Below, piece after piece: positions 18,183-27,093 of a stretch of 64,000 bases of DNA (positions are counted from its first letter, which is position 1; each line of letters begins with the position of its first letter). Origin of the DNA: Sphingorhabdus sp. Alg231-15 (GTDB taxonomy: Bacteria > Pseudomonadota > Alphaproteobacteria > Sphingomonadales > Sphingomonadaceae). The stretch lies in NCBI RefSeq assembly GCF_900149705.1, contig NZ_LT703001.1, positions 2,591,001-2,655,000 of the forward strand, written 5' to 3'. Both the position numbers and the translations under genes were made by a program. The notes beneath the pieces are model-generated. The model was not told the DNA's origin. It saw only the letters and a program-made list of their open reading frames with translations, and searched no databases.

Positions 18183-18815
18183 CTATTTCGAATCAATAAA
18201 CTCCAAAATCTCTGTGTTGGTTGGTCGAATATCATGGACACCGGAGACTGTTTTTGATTCTATTCTGCCATCTGTATCGATCAGCATCACCGTTGCGATG
18301 GGCACACCTTCCGCACGACCTTCTGTAAATTGCGGATCGCGAAGTCTGAAACCATCAATCAAGGTAGAAGATGCGTCCGACAAGAGAGCGAAACCGATCT
18401 TCTGGTCTTCGATAAATTTCTGCTGGACCGCTGGCTCGTCGTAGCTGAGTGCCCAGATTCGGTATCCACGTTTGGCGATATCGTCCGTGATCTGATTTAC
18501 ATTTTTGAGCTGAACCTGACAAAATCCACACCATTCAACCGATCGGGTGAAGAATAAGATAATAGGCCCATCCTTCAGGATTTCTCCCAGCGTGGTTTCG
18601 ACCTCATTCCGCTTTACTGTAATGTTAAGCGGAACTTTGGCGCCGACATCTAATCCTGCATCTGACGTAAAGACGACATTATTCTGTTCCAAATCCGCAG
18701 CGTTCACCGCAGACGCCTGATTGTCCGTGTCGTTTGCAGAACAGGATGCGACACAGGCTAGCCCGATCAACAGGGGCAAGATCTTTGTCCGGCTCATATC
18801 CATCTCTACTCGCAT
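18183..18815 (-). CDS. thioredoxin-fold lipoprotein (AhpC/TSA-like)
   Basis: A 210-residue protein. The N-terminus carries a lipoprotein signal with lipobox VASC (lipidated C25), so it should be anchored in the cell envelope. From about residue 55 it has an AhpC/TSA redoxin fold with the active-site motif WCGFC (C96, C99) after a strand FFTRSVE. The CxxC motif favours a thiol reductase or peroxiredoxin-like role facing the periplasm. I chose ATG 18815 because AGGGAG lies 6 bases upstream; ATG codons 4 and 6 residues later are alternatives. It lies 144 bases downstream of the TrxR-like gene on the same strand, a plausible functional partner. Confidence 0.82.
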   Translation of the reverse strand: MRVEMDMSRTKILPLLIGLACVASCSANDTDNQASAVNAADLEQNNVVFTSDAGLDVGAKVPLNITVKRNEVETTLGEILKDGPIILFFTRSVEWCGFCQVQLKNVNQITDDIAKRGYRIWALSYDEPAVQQKFIEDQKIGFALLSDASSTLIDGFRLRDPQFTEGRAEGVPIATVMLIDTDGRIESKTVSGVHDIRPTNTEILEFIDSK

Positions 18816-18959
18816 CCCATTCTCCCTGTTGCAGAACACAGCCATTTTCTTGGAACCATGTGATAGCCACGTTCCACCAACTACAAAACCATGATTTGTT
18901 TCACAATGGCTGGCTTCGGGAGCAACCCGGTATCAACGGATTGGAGCAAGACCGAGCTG

Positions 18960-20630
18960 CTAGACCGCCTTGCTCTCCGCTGGTGCGGCCGCGTCCGTTT
19001 CCGACAGGGCTGCGTGTATATCGCTGACCACGACCGAACCTTCGCCGACCGCCGAGGCGACGCGTTTGACGGAGCCAACCCGGGCATCGCCGACTGCATA
19101 GATGCGTGGCCAGGATGTTTCGAACCGTGTGGGCATGCGCTCTAATGGCCATCCAGCCTTGACCAGGTCGAGATTGGCCAAATCCGCGCCGGTTTTGACA
19201 AATCCGGTTTCGCTGCAACTCATGTCTTTGGGCAACCATTCGGTGAACGGGGCCGCGCCTAAGAACAGGAAGACAAAGGGCGTTTCCAGGCGCACCGGCT
19301 GACCCCTCGTTTCAAGATCAATGGCTTCGAGCCGTTCCTCGCCGTGCAATTTCGCAATCTTGCTGGCGGGATGGAGATGAATATTCGGTGTCTCTTCTAG
19401 CCGTCTAACCAGATATTCCGACATGGTTTCGCGAATATCCTCGCGGCGATAGACGAGATGCACAGCCTTAACCGTCTTGGCCAGAAACACGGCACCTTGC
19501 CCTGCGCTGTTCCCAGCACCGACCATCGCCACTTCCGATCCCCTGCACAGCTGGGCCTCCATCGCTGTGGCGCCATAATAGATCCCGCGCCCTTCAAACT
19601 GCTCAAGCTTGTCGAGTGGCAACTTGCGATATTGTGCGCCTGTGGCGATCACCACAGCTCTGCTATTGAGCTTGCGTCCATCTTCAAGACTGAGGCGGTA
19701 GTCATCGCCATTGCGATCCAGGGAGCAGACCTTCACTGGCGCGGCAATGCGTGCACCAAATTTTTGGGCCTGGATGGAAGCGCGGTCGGCTAGTTCCTGT
19801 CCGGAAATGCCCATCGGAAAGCCGAGATAATTTTCAATTTTGGAAGATGTACCCGCCTGTCCGCCGGGACCGCGAATGTCGAGTGTCAGCACAGACAGTC
19901 CTTCTGATGCCGCATAGACTGATGACGCAAGACCACCAGGCCCGGCACCCACGACGATAACATCCGCGCATGCGCCATCGGGCAGCAAATCAAGTCCAAA
20001 AGCTTCGGACAAATTCGAAAGGCTCGGCTTCTTCATCACCAAAGACGCGCCGCGCAGGACCACGGGCAGATCAGCCGCGTCAACACCACGTGCGCGCATC
20101 ACTTGATCGGCCAACGCATCCCCTGTGGGATCAAGCCAAACATGGGGGACACCGTGTACAGCGAGCAGATTGCGGGAAACAAAAGTCTCGCGGTCATAGC
20201 TTTCGCCTATAACAACGACCGTGCTCATGCCCGATTCATGCCCGAATTGACGGCGGGCGGTGAATGTGCGCACAAAAACATCCGACAGTCCGGAATTTTC
20301 AACCAGCACGCGTTTGAACTTGTCGTGCGGAATGTGGAGCACTTCTCCGGCGTTACCCATTTCCACCCGGACCAATGACGCCTGCCCGGTAAGAACGGTA
20401 ATGTCGCCGGCAAACTGGCCTGCCTCCATCCATCCCAGTCTTCGCGTCCCTTCCGATGTTTCGGCGATGATATCGGTATGACCGGAAAGCGTGACGAGAC
20501 AATCCAGATTGCGCGCGCCTTCTTGGATGAGAACGTCACCGGTCTCATGATGGATGATCTCGCCATAGGGCTTAAGTTGTTCCAACTCGGCGGGTGACAA
20601 AGTATAGTTTACGTCAGGGGGAGGGACGGC
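18960..20630 (-). CDS. cNMP-binding / thioredoxin-reductase-like flavoprotein
   Basis: A 556-residue three-part protein: a cyclic-nucleotide-binding (CRP-like) domain at about 1-130, a thioredoxin/glutaredoxin-like linker domain at about 135-200 beginning VVVIGESYD, and a TrxB-like FAD/NAD(P)H domain with VGAGPGGLASS and VGAGNSAGQGA nucleotide-binding motifs. The usual redox-active CxxC of thioredoxin reductase is absent: the region after IATGAQYR reads YYGATAMEA. The protein is therefore a reductase-like flavoenzyme with a different electron acceptor or no disulfide step. Start at 20630 follows AGGA by about 10 bases; an in-frame ATG 11 codons earlier is possible. It precedes the redoxin lipoprotein gene. 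Confidence 0.87.
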   Translation of the reverse strand, partial: AVPPPDVNYTLSPAELEQLKPYGEIIHHETGDVLIQEGARNLDCLVTLSGHTDIIAETSEGTRRLGWMEAGQFAGDITVLTGQASLVRVEMGNAGEVLHIPHDKFKRVLVENSGLSDVFVRTFTARRQFGHESGMSTVVVIGESYDRETFVSRNLLAVHGVPHVWLDPTGDALADQVMRARGVDAADLPVVLRGASLVMKKPSLSNLSEAFGLDLLPDGACADVIVVGAGPGGLASSVYAASEGLSVLTLDIRGPGGQAGTSSKIENYLGFPMGISGQELADRASIQAQKFGARIAAPVKVCSLDRNGDDYRLSLEDGRKLNSRAVVIATGAQYRKLPLDKLEQFEGRGIYYGATAMEAQLCRGSEVAMVGAGNSAGQGAVFLAKTVKAVHLVYRREDIRETMSEYLVRRLEETPNIHLHPASKIAKLHGEERLEAIDLETRGQPVRLETPFVFLFLGAAPFTEWLPKDMSCSETGFVKTGADLANLDLVKAGWPLERMPTRFETSWPRIYAVGDARVGSVKRVASAVGEGSVVVSDIHAALSETDAAAPAESKAV

Positions 20631-20784
20631 CATGATTGTGATTCCTGCTGGCGGGATAGCCAATGTAACTAGCTATGGAACTGTGCTGAATAATCAACCC
20701 CACAGTGTTGATCGATTACATTTGGCAGTTTCACAACATGACTGACCTTTGTCCTTATCATGCTCTCATGCGCATATAAAAAGC

Positions 20785-21444
20785 TTAGACCCGCTTAGTC
20801 ATGCCCTGCGATCTGCGGAACAAGAACCAACCGATCCAGAGAGACAGATAGAGAAACAGCATTCCAAAGATAGCGGGTTTTGGGTTTTCCAGGCTGCTGA
20901 TCGATCCGGCGTAAGTAGCGATTAGCACATAGGGCAGTGTACTGATCGAGAAGAACAGAACATATCGCCAAAATGGCATCCGGGTCGCGCCAGCCATGCA
21001 AGCCGTTACCTCGGTTACTATTGGAGCTGCACGCGAGAGAGTGATCATCACCGGGCCGTTGCGATAGAAAGCTTCTTCCAGCTCGGTTCGCTGCTTTTCA
21101 TCCTTGATCAGAAAACCAATGGCCCGATCTCCCCATTTTCTGCTCAGGCCATAGCCGGCAAAGGCAGCCATAGCCGATCCGGTAAATGCGGTTGCCGCAC
21201 CAGCAGGGAATCCCAGAAAATAGCCGGCCAATATCATTATCGTAAGCGTGGGAACCGCAACAAACAGATCGATGAAGAGAAGCAGCACAACGGTTCCGAT
21301 GACATATAAAGGGTCTACGGTCTGGGCCTGTTCCAGCCAGAACTGGACGTTTTCTACCGTCAAGATCCCCAATACCCGGCCTAAAATGAACGTGGATGCA
21401 AATATAGCACCGAGAATGAGCATGACTTTGAGTAAAGATTTCAT
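20785..21444 (-). CDS. TVP38/TMEM64 family membrane protein
   Basis: A 219-residue inner-membrane protein with about five to six helices. The central segment GSAMAAFAGYGLSRKWGDRA and the following RAAPIVTEVTACMAGATRMPFWRY region match the SNARE-associated/DedA-related TVP38 domain (VTT domain), with its conserved arginine and proline-glycine turns. The family is proposed to take part in lipid scrambling or membrane homeostasis. AAGGAAG about 5 bases upstream supports the start. It is read in the same direction as the SDR gene but 85 bases after it, so co-transcription is possible but not certain. Confidence 0.85.
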   Translation of the reverse strand: MKSLLKVMLILGAIFASTFILGRVLGILTVENVQFWLEQAQTVDPLYVIGTVVLLLFIDLFVAVPTLTIMILAGYFLGFPAGAATAFTGSAMAAFAGYGLSRKWGDRAIGFLIKDEKQRTELEEAFYRNGPVMITLSRAAPIVTEVTACMAGATRMPFWRYVLFFSISTLPYVLIATYAGSISSLENPKPAIFGMLFLYLSLWIGWFLFRRSQGMTKRV

Positions 21445-21529
21445 TGTGACTTCCTTTTAGAATTTCGGGATATCAAATTGAGGGATATTCGATTCGGTTT
21501 CTGTTGTTCCATCTGGCCGCGCTAAAGCT

Positions 21530-22279
21530 CTATGTTCCGCGAAGGATGCGATAGCCCAGGCTCGGGACGACACGCATAATCCATGCAAAGAGCTTCGCGA
21601 TGCCGACGTGGATGGTCTGTTTTTCGCGGCGAATGCCATGCACAATGGATTGCGCCGCACCTGAAGCCATCATTTTGTTATTGCCACGTCCCGCAGTCAT
21701 ATCGGTTGCGACAATGGGCAAGATCACGTCGGCCACTTTGATGTGCGGAGCGTCCTTTTGGGCCTGATAGCGTAGGCTGCGACTGAAACTGCTGAGTCCG
21801 GCTTTGGCTGCGCAATATACGGGCGCTGCCGCTTTCGGTGCGAGGGCGAGGCCAGAACTGATATTGACGATCATCGCATCATCAGAGCGCTTCAACAAAG
21901 GCATCAGAGCAGCGCAAATCTTAACAGGCGCAATAAGATCAATGGTAAATTCATCAGCGATTTTTTCGAGGAGCTGGTCTGAACTATTATTGATAAAATC
22001 CAGATCCTGCTGGATAGCCGCATTGTTAATAAGGATGTCCAGACCATTCCATTCGGACTGGATTCTATCGTAGAGAAATTGCGGGGTTCCCGGATCGCCA
22101 ATGTCGGCGGTGATACCCAGAATATCGCGATCGAGCTGCACGCGCGCTTTGTCGATGGTCTGTTCATTGCGACCGCAAATTGCGACCTGTGCTCCAGCGT
22201 CGACACATGTTTGCAGCAACTCCAAGCCGATTCCTCGAGCTCCACCGGTGATGAGAATTTTTTTACCGTTCAAGTCCAT
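21530..22279 (-). CDS. short-chain dehydrogenase/reductase (SDR)
   Basis: A 249-residue classical SDR. The NAD(P)-binding motif TGGARGIG lies at 11-18, NNAA at 85-88, the catalytic serine at 141 or 142 and YCAAK at 155-159 (Y155, K159). The C-terminal hydrophobic stretch (about 225-245) may associate with membrane. Substrate unknown. It is third in a MerR-AraC-SDR series on the minus strand (95 bases after the AraC gene), divergent from an old-yellow-enzyme gene; together these suggest a redox or electrophile-response locus. Confidence 0.88.
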   Translation of the reverse strand: MDLNGKKILITGGARGIGLELLQTCVDAGAQVAICGRNEQTIDKARVQLDRDILGITADIGDPGTPQFLYDRIQSEWNGLDILINNAAIQQDLDFINNSSDQLLEKIADEFTIDLIAPVKICAALMPLLKRSDDAMIVNISSGLALAPKAAAPVYCAAKAGLSSFSRSLRYQAQKDAPHIKVADVILPIVATDMTAGRGNNKMMASGAAQSIVHGIRREKQTIHVGIAKLFAWIMRVVPSLGYRILRGT

Positions 22280-22374
22280 TTTTTCGATCCACAGATTATT
22301 TTTCTATGGTCGAACTACTGGACGATCATTTTTCCCTTGTATTGAATATACGCGCCAATCTTATCGGTTGGCTG

Positions 22375-23316
22375 TTAGTTATTAGCCAGGGTCCGATATT
22401 CAGATGGCTGCATATTATATCTCAGTTTGAATTCACGATTAAAGTGAGGCTGATCAGCAAATCCGGAGGCGTAGCCGATTTCAGCATAGTCACTTCGGCC
22501 ACTCAATATCATGGAAGCCGCTGCCTCCGCGCGCGACCGACGAAGCAGTTTTTGGAAGGTTTCATTCTCCTTTTGGAGCATGCGCTGCAAACTTCTTTTG
22601 GACTGACCGATGATGGTCGCCGCCGTATCAATTTTCCAGTTCCGGCCGGGATCATTGCCAAGCAATTGGGTGATCCGATCCACAATCGAATCATTATCTG
22701 ACGTGCTATCGTTCTGACCCGCACTCGGTGCTGCAGAAGACTGGTTATGCTCTTCTTTCCAGTCAAATTGCCAGATACGGGTGTCGCCGGTTTCCTGAAG
22801 ATTTCTCCACTCATCATCGCTGCTCACAAATGCGTCATTTTTCATGACCAGTGTTGATGCTTGGCCTATTCGGGCCATGAGCTGTCCGCAGCCCACCAAT
22901 TGCAGCAAGCTGGCGATCAGTCCGGAAATAACCAGATCCTCCCCAGTGGTTGGCAGAGTTTCGTCGGTGGAAAAATGTTCAAGTGTTACGCTGAAAGAAG
23001 ACTGATCAATCACCCTGACTCTATGTCGGCCATGAAAATAGCGCTCTAGTCTCGTCCAGCGATCGATAAGGTCATGTCCATCGCAAGCATTCAAAAGCAC
23101 TTCAAGCGTGGGATCAAAATCAACAGTTTTGAGTGCTTGACCAATTTTGAAAATGGATGATGGTCCCAATGAGCGCATTGCCACATTCAACAAGTCACGT
23201 TTTGAGACGGCTTCCGTTTTGCCTTCAAATCCAATCGGCTTCGCAGCTTCCAGGCCCTGAGATTTCAACTGACCTGCAATCAGATTAAACAGTGCGGAAC
23301 TTGCAAAATTGGTCAT
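22375..23316 (-). CDS. AraC-family transcriptional regulator
   Basis: A 313-residue regulator. An N-terminal ligand domain of the Arabinose_bd/OruR type covers about 1-190, followed by a linker rich in Ser/Asp and a C-terminal double helix-turn-helix with AEIGYASGFADQPHFNREF and NMQPSEYR, typical of AraC/XylS. It begins 34 bases after the MerR gene and precedes the SDR gene, so it may regulate the SDR or be co-expressed with it. The ribosome-binding site is weak. Confidence 0.88.
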   Translation of the reverse strand: MTNFASSALFNLIAGQLKSQGLEAAKPIGFEGKTEAVSKRDLLNVAMRSLGPSSIFKIGQALKTVDFDPTLEVLLNACDGHDLIDRWTRLERYFHGRHRVRVIDQSSFSVTLEHFSTDETLPTTGEDLVISGLIASLLQLVGCGQLMARIGQASTLVMKNDAFVSSDDEWRNLQETGDTRIWQFDWKEEHNQSSAAPSAGQNDSTSDNDSIVDRITQLLGNDPGRNWKIDTAATIIGQSKRSLQRMLQKENETFQKLLRRSRAEAAASMILSGRSDYAEIGYASGFADQPHFNREFKLRYNMQPSEYRTLANN

Positions 23317-23350
23317 ATTGTCAATCCAGACTATTTTTCAAAAATGCCAT

Positions 23351-23743
23351 TCAGAGTTTCATCAACACATCGGTTTTGGCTTTGTCTCCGGCTGATTTGA
23401 CATCATGAAAATATTCAATCGCCGCATCAATCCGATGACTGAGTTTCTTTAGCTTCGTGATATGCAATTGGACATTTTCCCGTTTCTTACCAAGCTCGTC
23501 GATAATCATGTCGCAACTCAATTGTTCCTCAATTGAACTCGGCAATATCCCCCGAATCTCGGATAGGGAAAAGCCCAGGCTTTGGGACAGGCCGATGATC
23601 CGAAGTCTTTCAACCATGTCATGGCCATAATCCCGATAACCATTGTCTCGCCTCGTTGCCTTGGGCAACAAACCGTGGCGTTCGTAAAATCGAATCCGGG
23701 ATGTTGTGACACCGGTTTGCTTCGCCAGTTCACCAATTTTCAT
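23351..23743 (-). CDS. MerR-family transcriptional regulator
   Basis: A 130-residue regulator with the MerR winged-helix at the N-terminus (MKIGELAKQTGVTTSRIRFYE, here split: MKIGELAKQ then RIRFYERHGLLP), a long dimerisation coiled coil (about 80-115) and few cysteines: only one near residue 78, so it does not look like a classic SoxR iron-sulfur or metal sensor. It is divergent from the old-yellow-enzyme gene with a typical MerR operator-promoter between them, and is followed by the AraC and SDR genes. A signal such as an electrophile is plausible. Confidence 0.88.
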   Translation of the reverse strand: MKIGELAKQTGVTTSRIRFYERHGLLPKATRRDNGYRDYGHDMVERLRIIGLSQSLGFSLSEIRGILPSSIEEQLSCDMIIDELGKKRENVQLHITKLKKLSHRIDAAIEYFHDVKSAGDKAKTDVLMKL

Positions 23744-23748
23744 TTGGC

Positions 23749-23780
23749 TTGACCTTTAACATTGGTTCAAGGTTTATAGC
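23749..23780 (+). promoter_or_regulatory. MerR-type operator and stretched promoter
   Basis: TTGACC (23749-23754) and TATAGC (23775-23780) are separated by 20 bases, the over-long spacing typical of MerR-activated promoters. Within the spacer the dyad ACCTTTAAC-ATT-GGTTCAAGGT (23752-23773) has nearly perfect arms (one mismatch in nine). The promoter points at the old-yellow-enzyme gene and lies 6 bases from the divergent merR-type start, so the regulator probably controls both. Confidence 0.8.
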
Positions 23781-23814
23781 ACCCAAATCCACAATAGACC
23801 AGAAAGCAAATATA

Positions 23815-25077
23815 GTGACTGGAATCGCAAATCCTTTGTTCGAACCGCTTATCCTCCCGAATGGAGCGACCATCCCCAACCGTATATGCAAAGCGGCAAT
23901 GGAAGAAAATCTGAGTGACGCTGGTCAACTTCCGGGCGAAAGGCTTAACCGCCTGTATCGGCGCTGGGCCCAAGGCGGCGCCGGATTGCTGCTGACCGGG
24001 AATGTTATGGTTGCGGCGGATGCCTTGACCGGGCCCGGAGGCGTCGTGCTGGAAAAACACACCGATTTAGTGTCGTTTCAGCGCTGGGCGACCGCCGGCA
24101 AGTCGGGCGGGGGGCAGTTCTGGATGCAAATCAATCATCCTGGGCGTCAGGTCTATGCAAATATGGGAGAGGACGCTGTTTCAGCTTCGGATGTTCCCGT
24201 TGATCTCGGCGACTATTCAAAGCTCTTTGCGAAGCCAAGAGCATTGGAAGAGGGGGAAATTGAAACCATTATCGAACGCTTTGCCGAAACCGCTTCTCTG
24301 GCTGAAAAAGCAGGATTTACCGGTGTTCAGATTCACGCAGCGCACGGCTATTTGATCAATCAGTTTCTATCGCCGCTGACGAACAAAAGAACGGATCAAT
24401 GGGGAGGCACATTGGAAAATCGTGCCCGGCTTCTCCTCGCTGTGGTGGAAAGGGTCAGATCGAGGACATCGGACGATTTTTGTCTTTCCGTCAAATTGAA
24501 CTCTTCGGATTTTCAAAAAGGTGGATTTGATCAATCGGATGCAAAATGGGTGGTTGAGCAGCTTAACGACATGCAGGTTGATCTCGTTGAGCTATCCGGT
24601 GGCAGCTATGAGAGTCCGGCGATGCAGGGCAGAGCATCGCAAGATAGTACGGGTCTACGGGAGGCGTACTTCATTGACTTCGCCAAGGAGATATCGGCGG
24701 TGGCAAAAATGCCGATCATGATCACCGGTGGGATCCGGCGTTTATCGGTTGCCCAGAAAGCACTGGATCACGAGCAGGCAGGCTCCGCTGTGGATATGCT
24801 TGGCGTGGCCAGGGCATTGGCCTTTGATCCGGAATTGCCCAATAACTGGTTGAATGCAGAAAAAGTCGACGTGGCTATACCCGAGGTCAAATGGAAAAAC
24901 ACAACCCTTGCTGGAGTAGCGACCATGGCGGTTGCCAAGGCACAGTTGGAGCGGCTTGCGAAAGATCTGAATCCAAAACCAAATATCTCACCATTACTTG
25001 CCCTTGTTGGAGATCGATTTCGGACCAACAAGCGGTTGAAGCGCTACCGCCGTTGGCGGAATCAAAGGGAGAATTGA
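23815..25077 (+). CDS. NADH:flavin oxidoreductase (old yellow enzyme family)
   Basis: A 420-residue FMN-dependent ene-reductase-like protein. The N-terminus ANPLFEPLILPNGATIPNR, the substrate-binding histidine segment IHAAHGYLINQFLSP and the WGG/NR(A)R motif are diagnostic of the OYE/NADH:flavin oxidoreductase family, as is the phosphate-binding MITGGIR. It lacks the extra FeS/FAD domain of 2,4-dienoyl-CoA reductase. I place the start at GTG 23815: an earlier TTG at 23749 is the -35 hexamer of its own promoter. The gene is presumably induced by the divergent MerR regulator and may reduce alpha,beta-unsaturated compounds. A 13-bp inverted repeat starts at its stop codon. Confidence 0.88.
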   Translation: MTGIANPLFEPLILPNGATIPNRICKAAMEENLSDAGQLPGERLNRLYRRWAQGGAGLLLTGNVMVAADALTGPGGVVLEKHTDLVSFQRWATAGKSGGGQFWMQINHPGRQVYANMGEDAVSASDVPVDLGDYSKLFAKPRALEEGEIETIIERFAETASLAEKAGFTGVQIHAAHGYLINQFLSPLTNKRTDQWGGTLENRARLLLAVVERVRSRTSDDFCLSVKLNSSDFQKGGFDQSDAKWVVEQLNDMQVDLVELSGGSYESPAMQGRASQDSTGLREAYFIDFAKEISAVAKMPIMITGGIRRLSVAQKALDHEQAGSAVDMLGVARALAFDPELPNNWLNAEKVDVAIPEVKWKNTTLAGVATMAVAKAQLERLAKDLNPKPNISPLLALVGDRFRTNKRLKRYRRWRNQREN

Positions 25078-25153
25078 CAAGGGCATTGGATAGGGGGAGG
25101 CCGTTTCGGGGGGAGAGATGGCGATATCCGCGTATTGCTAAATGCCCTTGTCA
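25075..25153 (+). repeat. 13-bp perfect inverted repeat at OYE stop
   Basis: TGACAAGGGCATT (25075-25087) and AATGCCCTTGTCA (25141-25153) are perfect inverted repeats separated by 53 bases; the first arm includes the TGA stop. The loop is purine-rich. There is no trailing T-run, so a simple intrinsic terminator is doubtful; a structured 3' end or a small inserted element are alternatives. Confidence 0.6.
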
Positions 25154-25290
25154 GCTACGATGAATAGCAGAGCTGTCAGCAAAGGGCGTAGTGCGATTGC
25201 AAGGTGTTGGAGTAGTTCATTTGGACTATACACTTCCCCGGTGCTTGACTTATCCTGTCTCACAATTGGCACAAGGGGACTGACTTGATC

Positions 25291-27066
25291 ATGCGATCTG
25301 CACGATATTCTGATCGGATTCGTCCCATACAACCCGTAAACGCTTTTTTCCGCTTAACCACAGCCTGTTTCAGCCTTCTTTTGTTGGTTTATCCCACTGA
25401 TATTGCTGCGCAAACCGAAAGTAAGGCGCAGCATGGCGTTTTGATGGAGAAGGCCGATAGCCTGCTCGAACAACAGCGGTTCAACGAGGCAGCGCGTATC
25501 TTTCAAGAGGCCACGCAACGGGCAGTGACATCCAGTGAAAAGGTTGATGCGATGATTGGTGATGCCTTGGCCAGAATCAACGCGCCGGACAAGGTTGAAG
25601 CAAGGCGACTGCTGCTACAGGCAAAAGAACTCACCCTTTCCAGCGACGACCTTATTAGCTCGATTGATGTTCTGTTCCTGATATCGGTTACACAAGCAGA
25701 ATCCGGTGACGTCACATCGGCTATCGAAACATTATCCTTGGCGATTGACCGCGCTGGCCAAATTGAAGTTGGAACCAACCAGGCCTTGGCCGATTTTGTT
25801 CACGCCTCACTCTATCTGGATCTGGCTGATTATCACATCGAGCTGTCTGAATATTCCAGCGCGGCCCGGATGCTGGATCAGGTGATGCCACGTCTGCAGT
25901 CTTTGAACGATCCAGTTCTTTGGACGGTTTATCACTATAAGAGAGGAGTTGTAGCAACGCAGTTGAACCAGTTGGAATTGGCCAAAACGGAGATTGGGGA
26001 GGCGATCCAAAACCTTGAAGCCATAACCGAGACCGATGTTCAAATTTCGATTTTATTGGCAGCAATCGATCTGGCTGAACGGCGTTCCGATCAACAAAAT
26101 CAGGAACTGCTGATTCGGAAATTACAGCAATATGTAAGCAATGTTGAGGAGCAGAGCGGGTTCGCGGCGCGGCCAGTCATGAGGCTGAGCGAAGCCTTTA
26201 ACAATGATCCGAGAAGTGCCGCTTTTGGATTGTCGCGCGCCTTCCGCCGCGATGACAATTTTCGTGCTCCAACAGAAACATTGCAACTGGCCAATACCGC
26301 CGCACGATTGGACCAATTTCGAAACGAAGCTGAAATCAGGTCGCTCTATGCGACGGTTGCGGCGCTAATTGCCATAGCGGTTCTGATTGCCGGGTTCGCA
26401 ATATCAATGGCGCTGCGCAGGAAACAGCAGTCGGAATTCGAACGATATTCTCTGGAAATGAAAGCAACGCTGGCCGAACGGATGCGGATTGCGAGAGAGT
26501 TGCACGATACATTGCTACAGGATTTCACCGCTACCGGATTGCATATCGAACTGGCCAAATCTAAAATTGAAACCGATCCTAAAGTCGCGCATGAAATTCT
26601 GGAAACTGCGCTGGTACAATCTGATGAAGCTCTGCGTTCCGCGCGATTGTCGATAATTGGTGCCCGCAGCGATTTCGGGAATGATCTTTCCGCCGCGGTG
26701 TCCAATATTGTGGACGCTTTTCGGCTAAGATCCGATATCAACATCACCCTTGAAAACAATCTCCATGGCCCGCCAATTGACACGGAGACATGTGCTGAGA
26801 TTTGCCGCATTGTTGATGAAGCGATTTCCAATGCAGTCACGCATGCGCAAGCTGAAAATATTCGTGCCGAAACGTTTCGGGACGCCCATTTGATCAAGAT
26901 ATCTGTCAACGATGATGGCATTGGATTTGATCCAAATTCATCTCTACCGGGGCATTATGGGCTGACCGGCATGCGTGAGCGCGCAAAGCTTATCAATGCC
27001 CTGTTCTCGATAGAATCCTCCGCCGGATCAGGATCGGTTGTGCGTCTGGAAATACCGCAATCCTGA
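25291..27066 (+). CDS. TPR-sensor histidine kinase (NarX/HisKA_3 type)
   Basis: A 591-residue kinase. A signal-like helix near residues 12-33 is followed by an extracytoplasmic helical region of about 300 residues with TPR-like pairs (LLEQQRFNEAARIFQEA), then a transmembrane helix at about 350-372. The cytoplasmic part holds a HisKA_3 domain with H405 in ARELHDTLLQDF and a HATPase_c domain with an N-box (EAISNAVTHA) and DDGIGFDP. TTG at 25285 is an alternative start, better spaced from AAGGGG. A LuxR-type regulator gene lies immediately downstream but on the other strand, so partner genes converge instead of forming an operon. Confidence 0.88.
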   Translation: MRSARYSDRIRPIQPVNAFFRLTTACFSLLLLVYPTDIAAQTESKAQHGVLMEKADSLLEQQRFNEAARIFQEATQRAVTSSEKVDAMIGDALARINAPDKVEARRLLLQAKELTLSSDDLISSIDVLFLISVTQAESGDVTSAIETLSLAIDRAGQIEVGTNQALADFVHASLYLDLADYHIELSEYSSAARMLDQVMPRLQSLNDPVLWTVYHYKRGVVATQLNQLELAKTEIGEAIQNLEAITETDVQISILLAAIDLAERRSDQQNQELLIRKLQQYVSNVEEQSGFAARPVMRLSEAFNNDPRSAAFGLSRAFRRDDNFRAPTETLQLANTAARLDQFRNEAEIRSLYATVAALIAIAVLIAGFAISMALRRKQQSEFERYSLEMKATLAERMRIARELHDTLLQDFTATGLHIELAKSKIETDPKVAHEILETALVQSDEALRSARLSIIGARSDFGNDLSAAVSNIVDAFRLRSDINITLENNLHGPPIDTETCAEICRIVDEAISNAVTHAQAENIRAETFRDAHLIKISVNDDGIGFDPNSSLPGHYGLTGMRERAKLINALFSIESSAGSGSVVRLEIPQS

Positions 27067-27093
27067 CGTCTCCAAATTGCTATTGCGACAATG

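Noticed and set aside
23749..23814. Extended N-terminus of the OYE gene from a TTG codon
   Set aside because: That TTG is the -35 hexamer of the MerR-type promoter, so it cannot be translated from this promoter.
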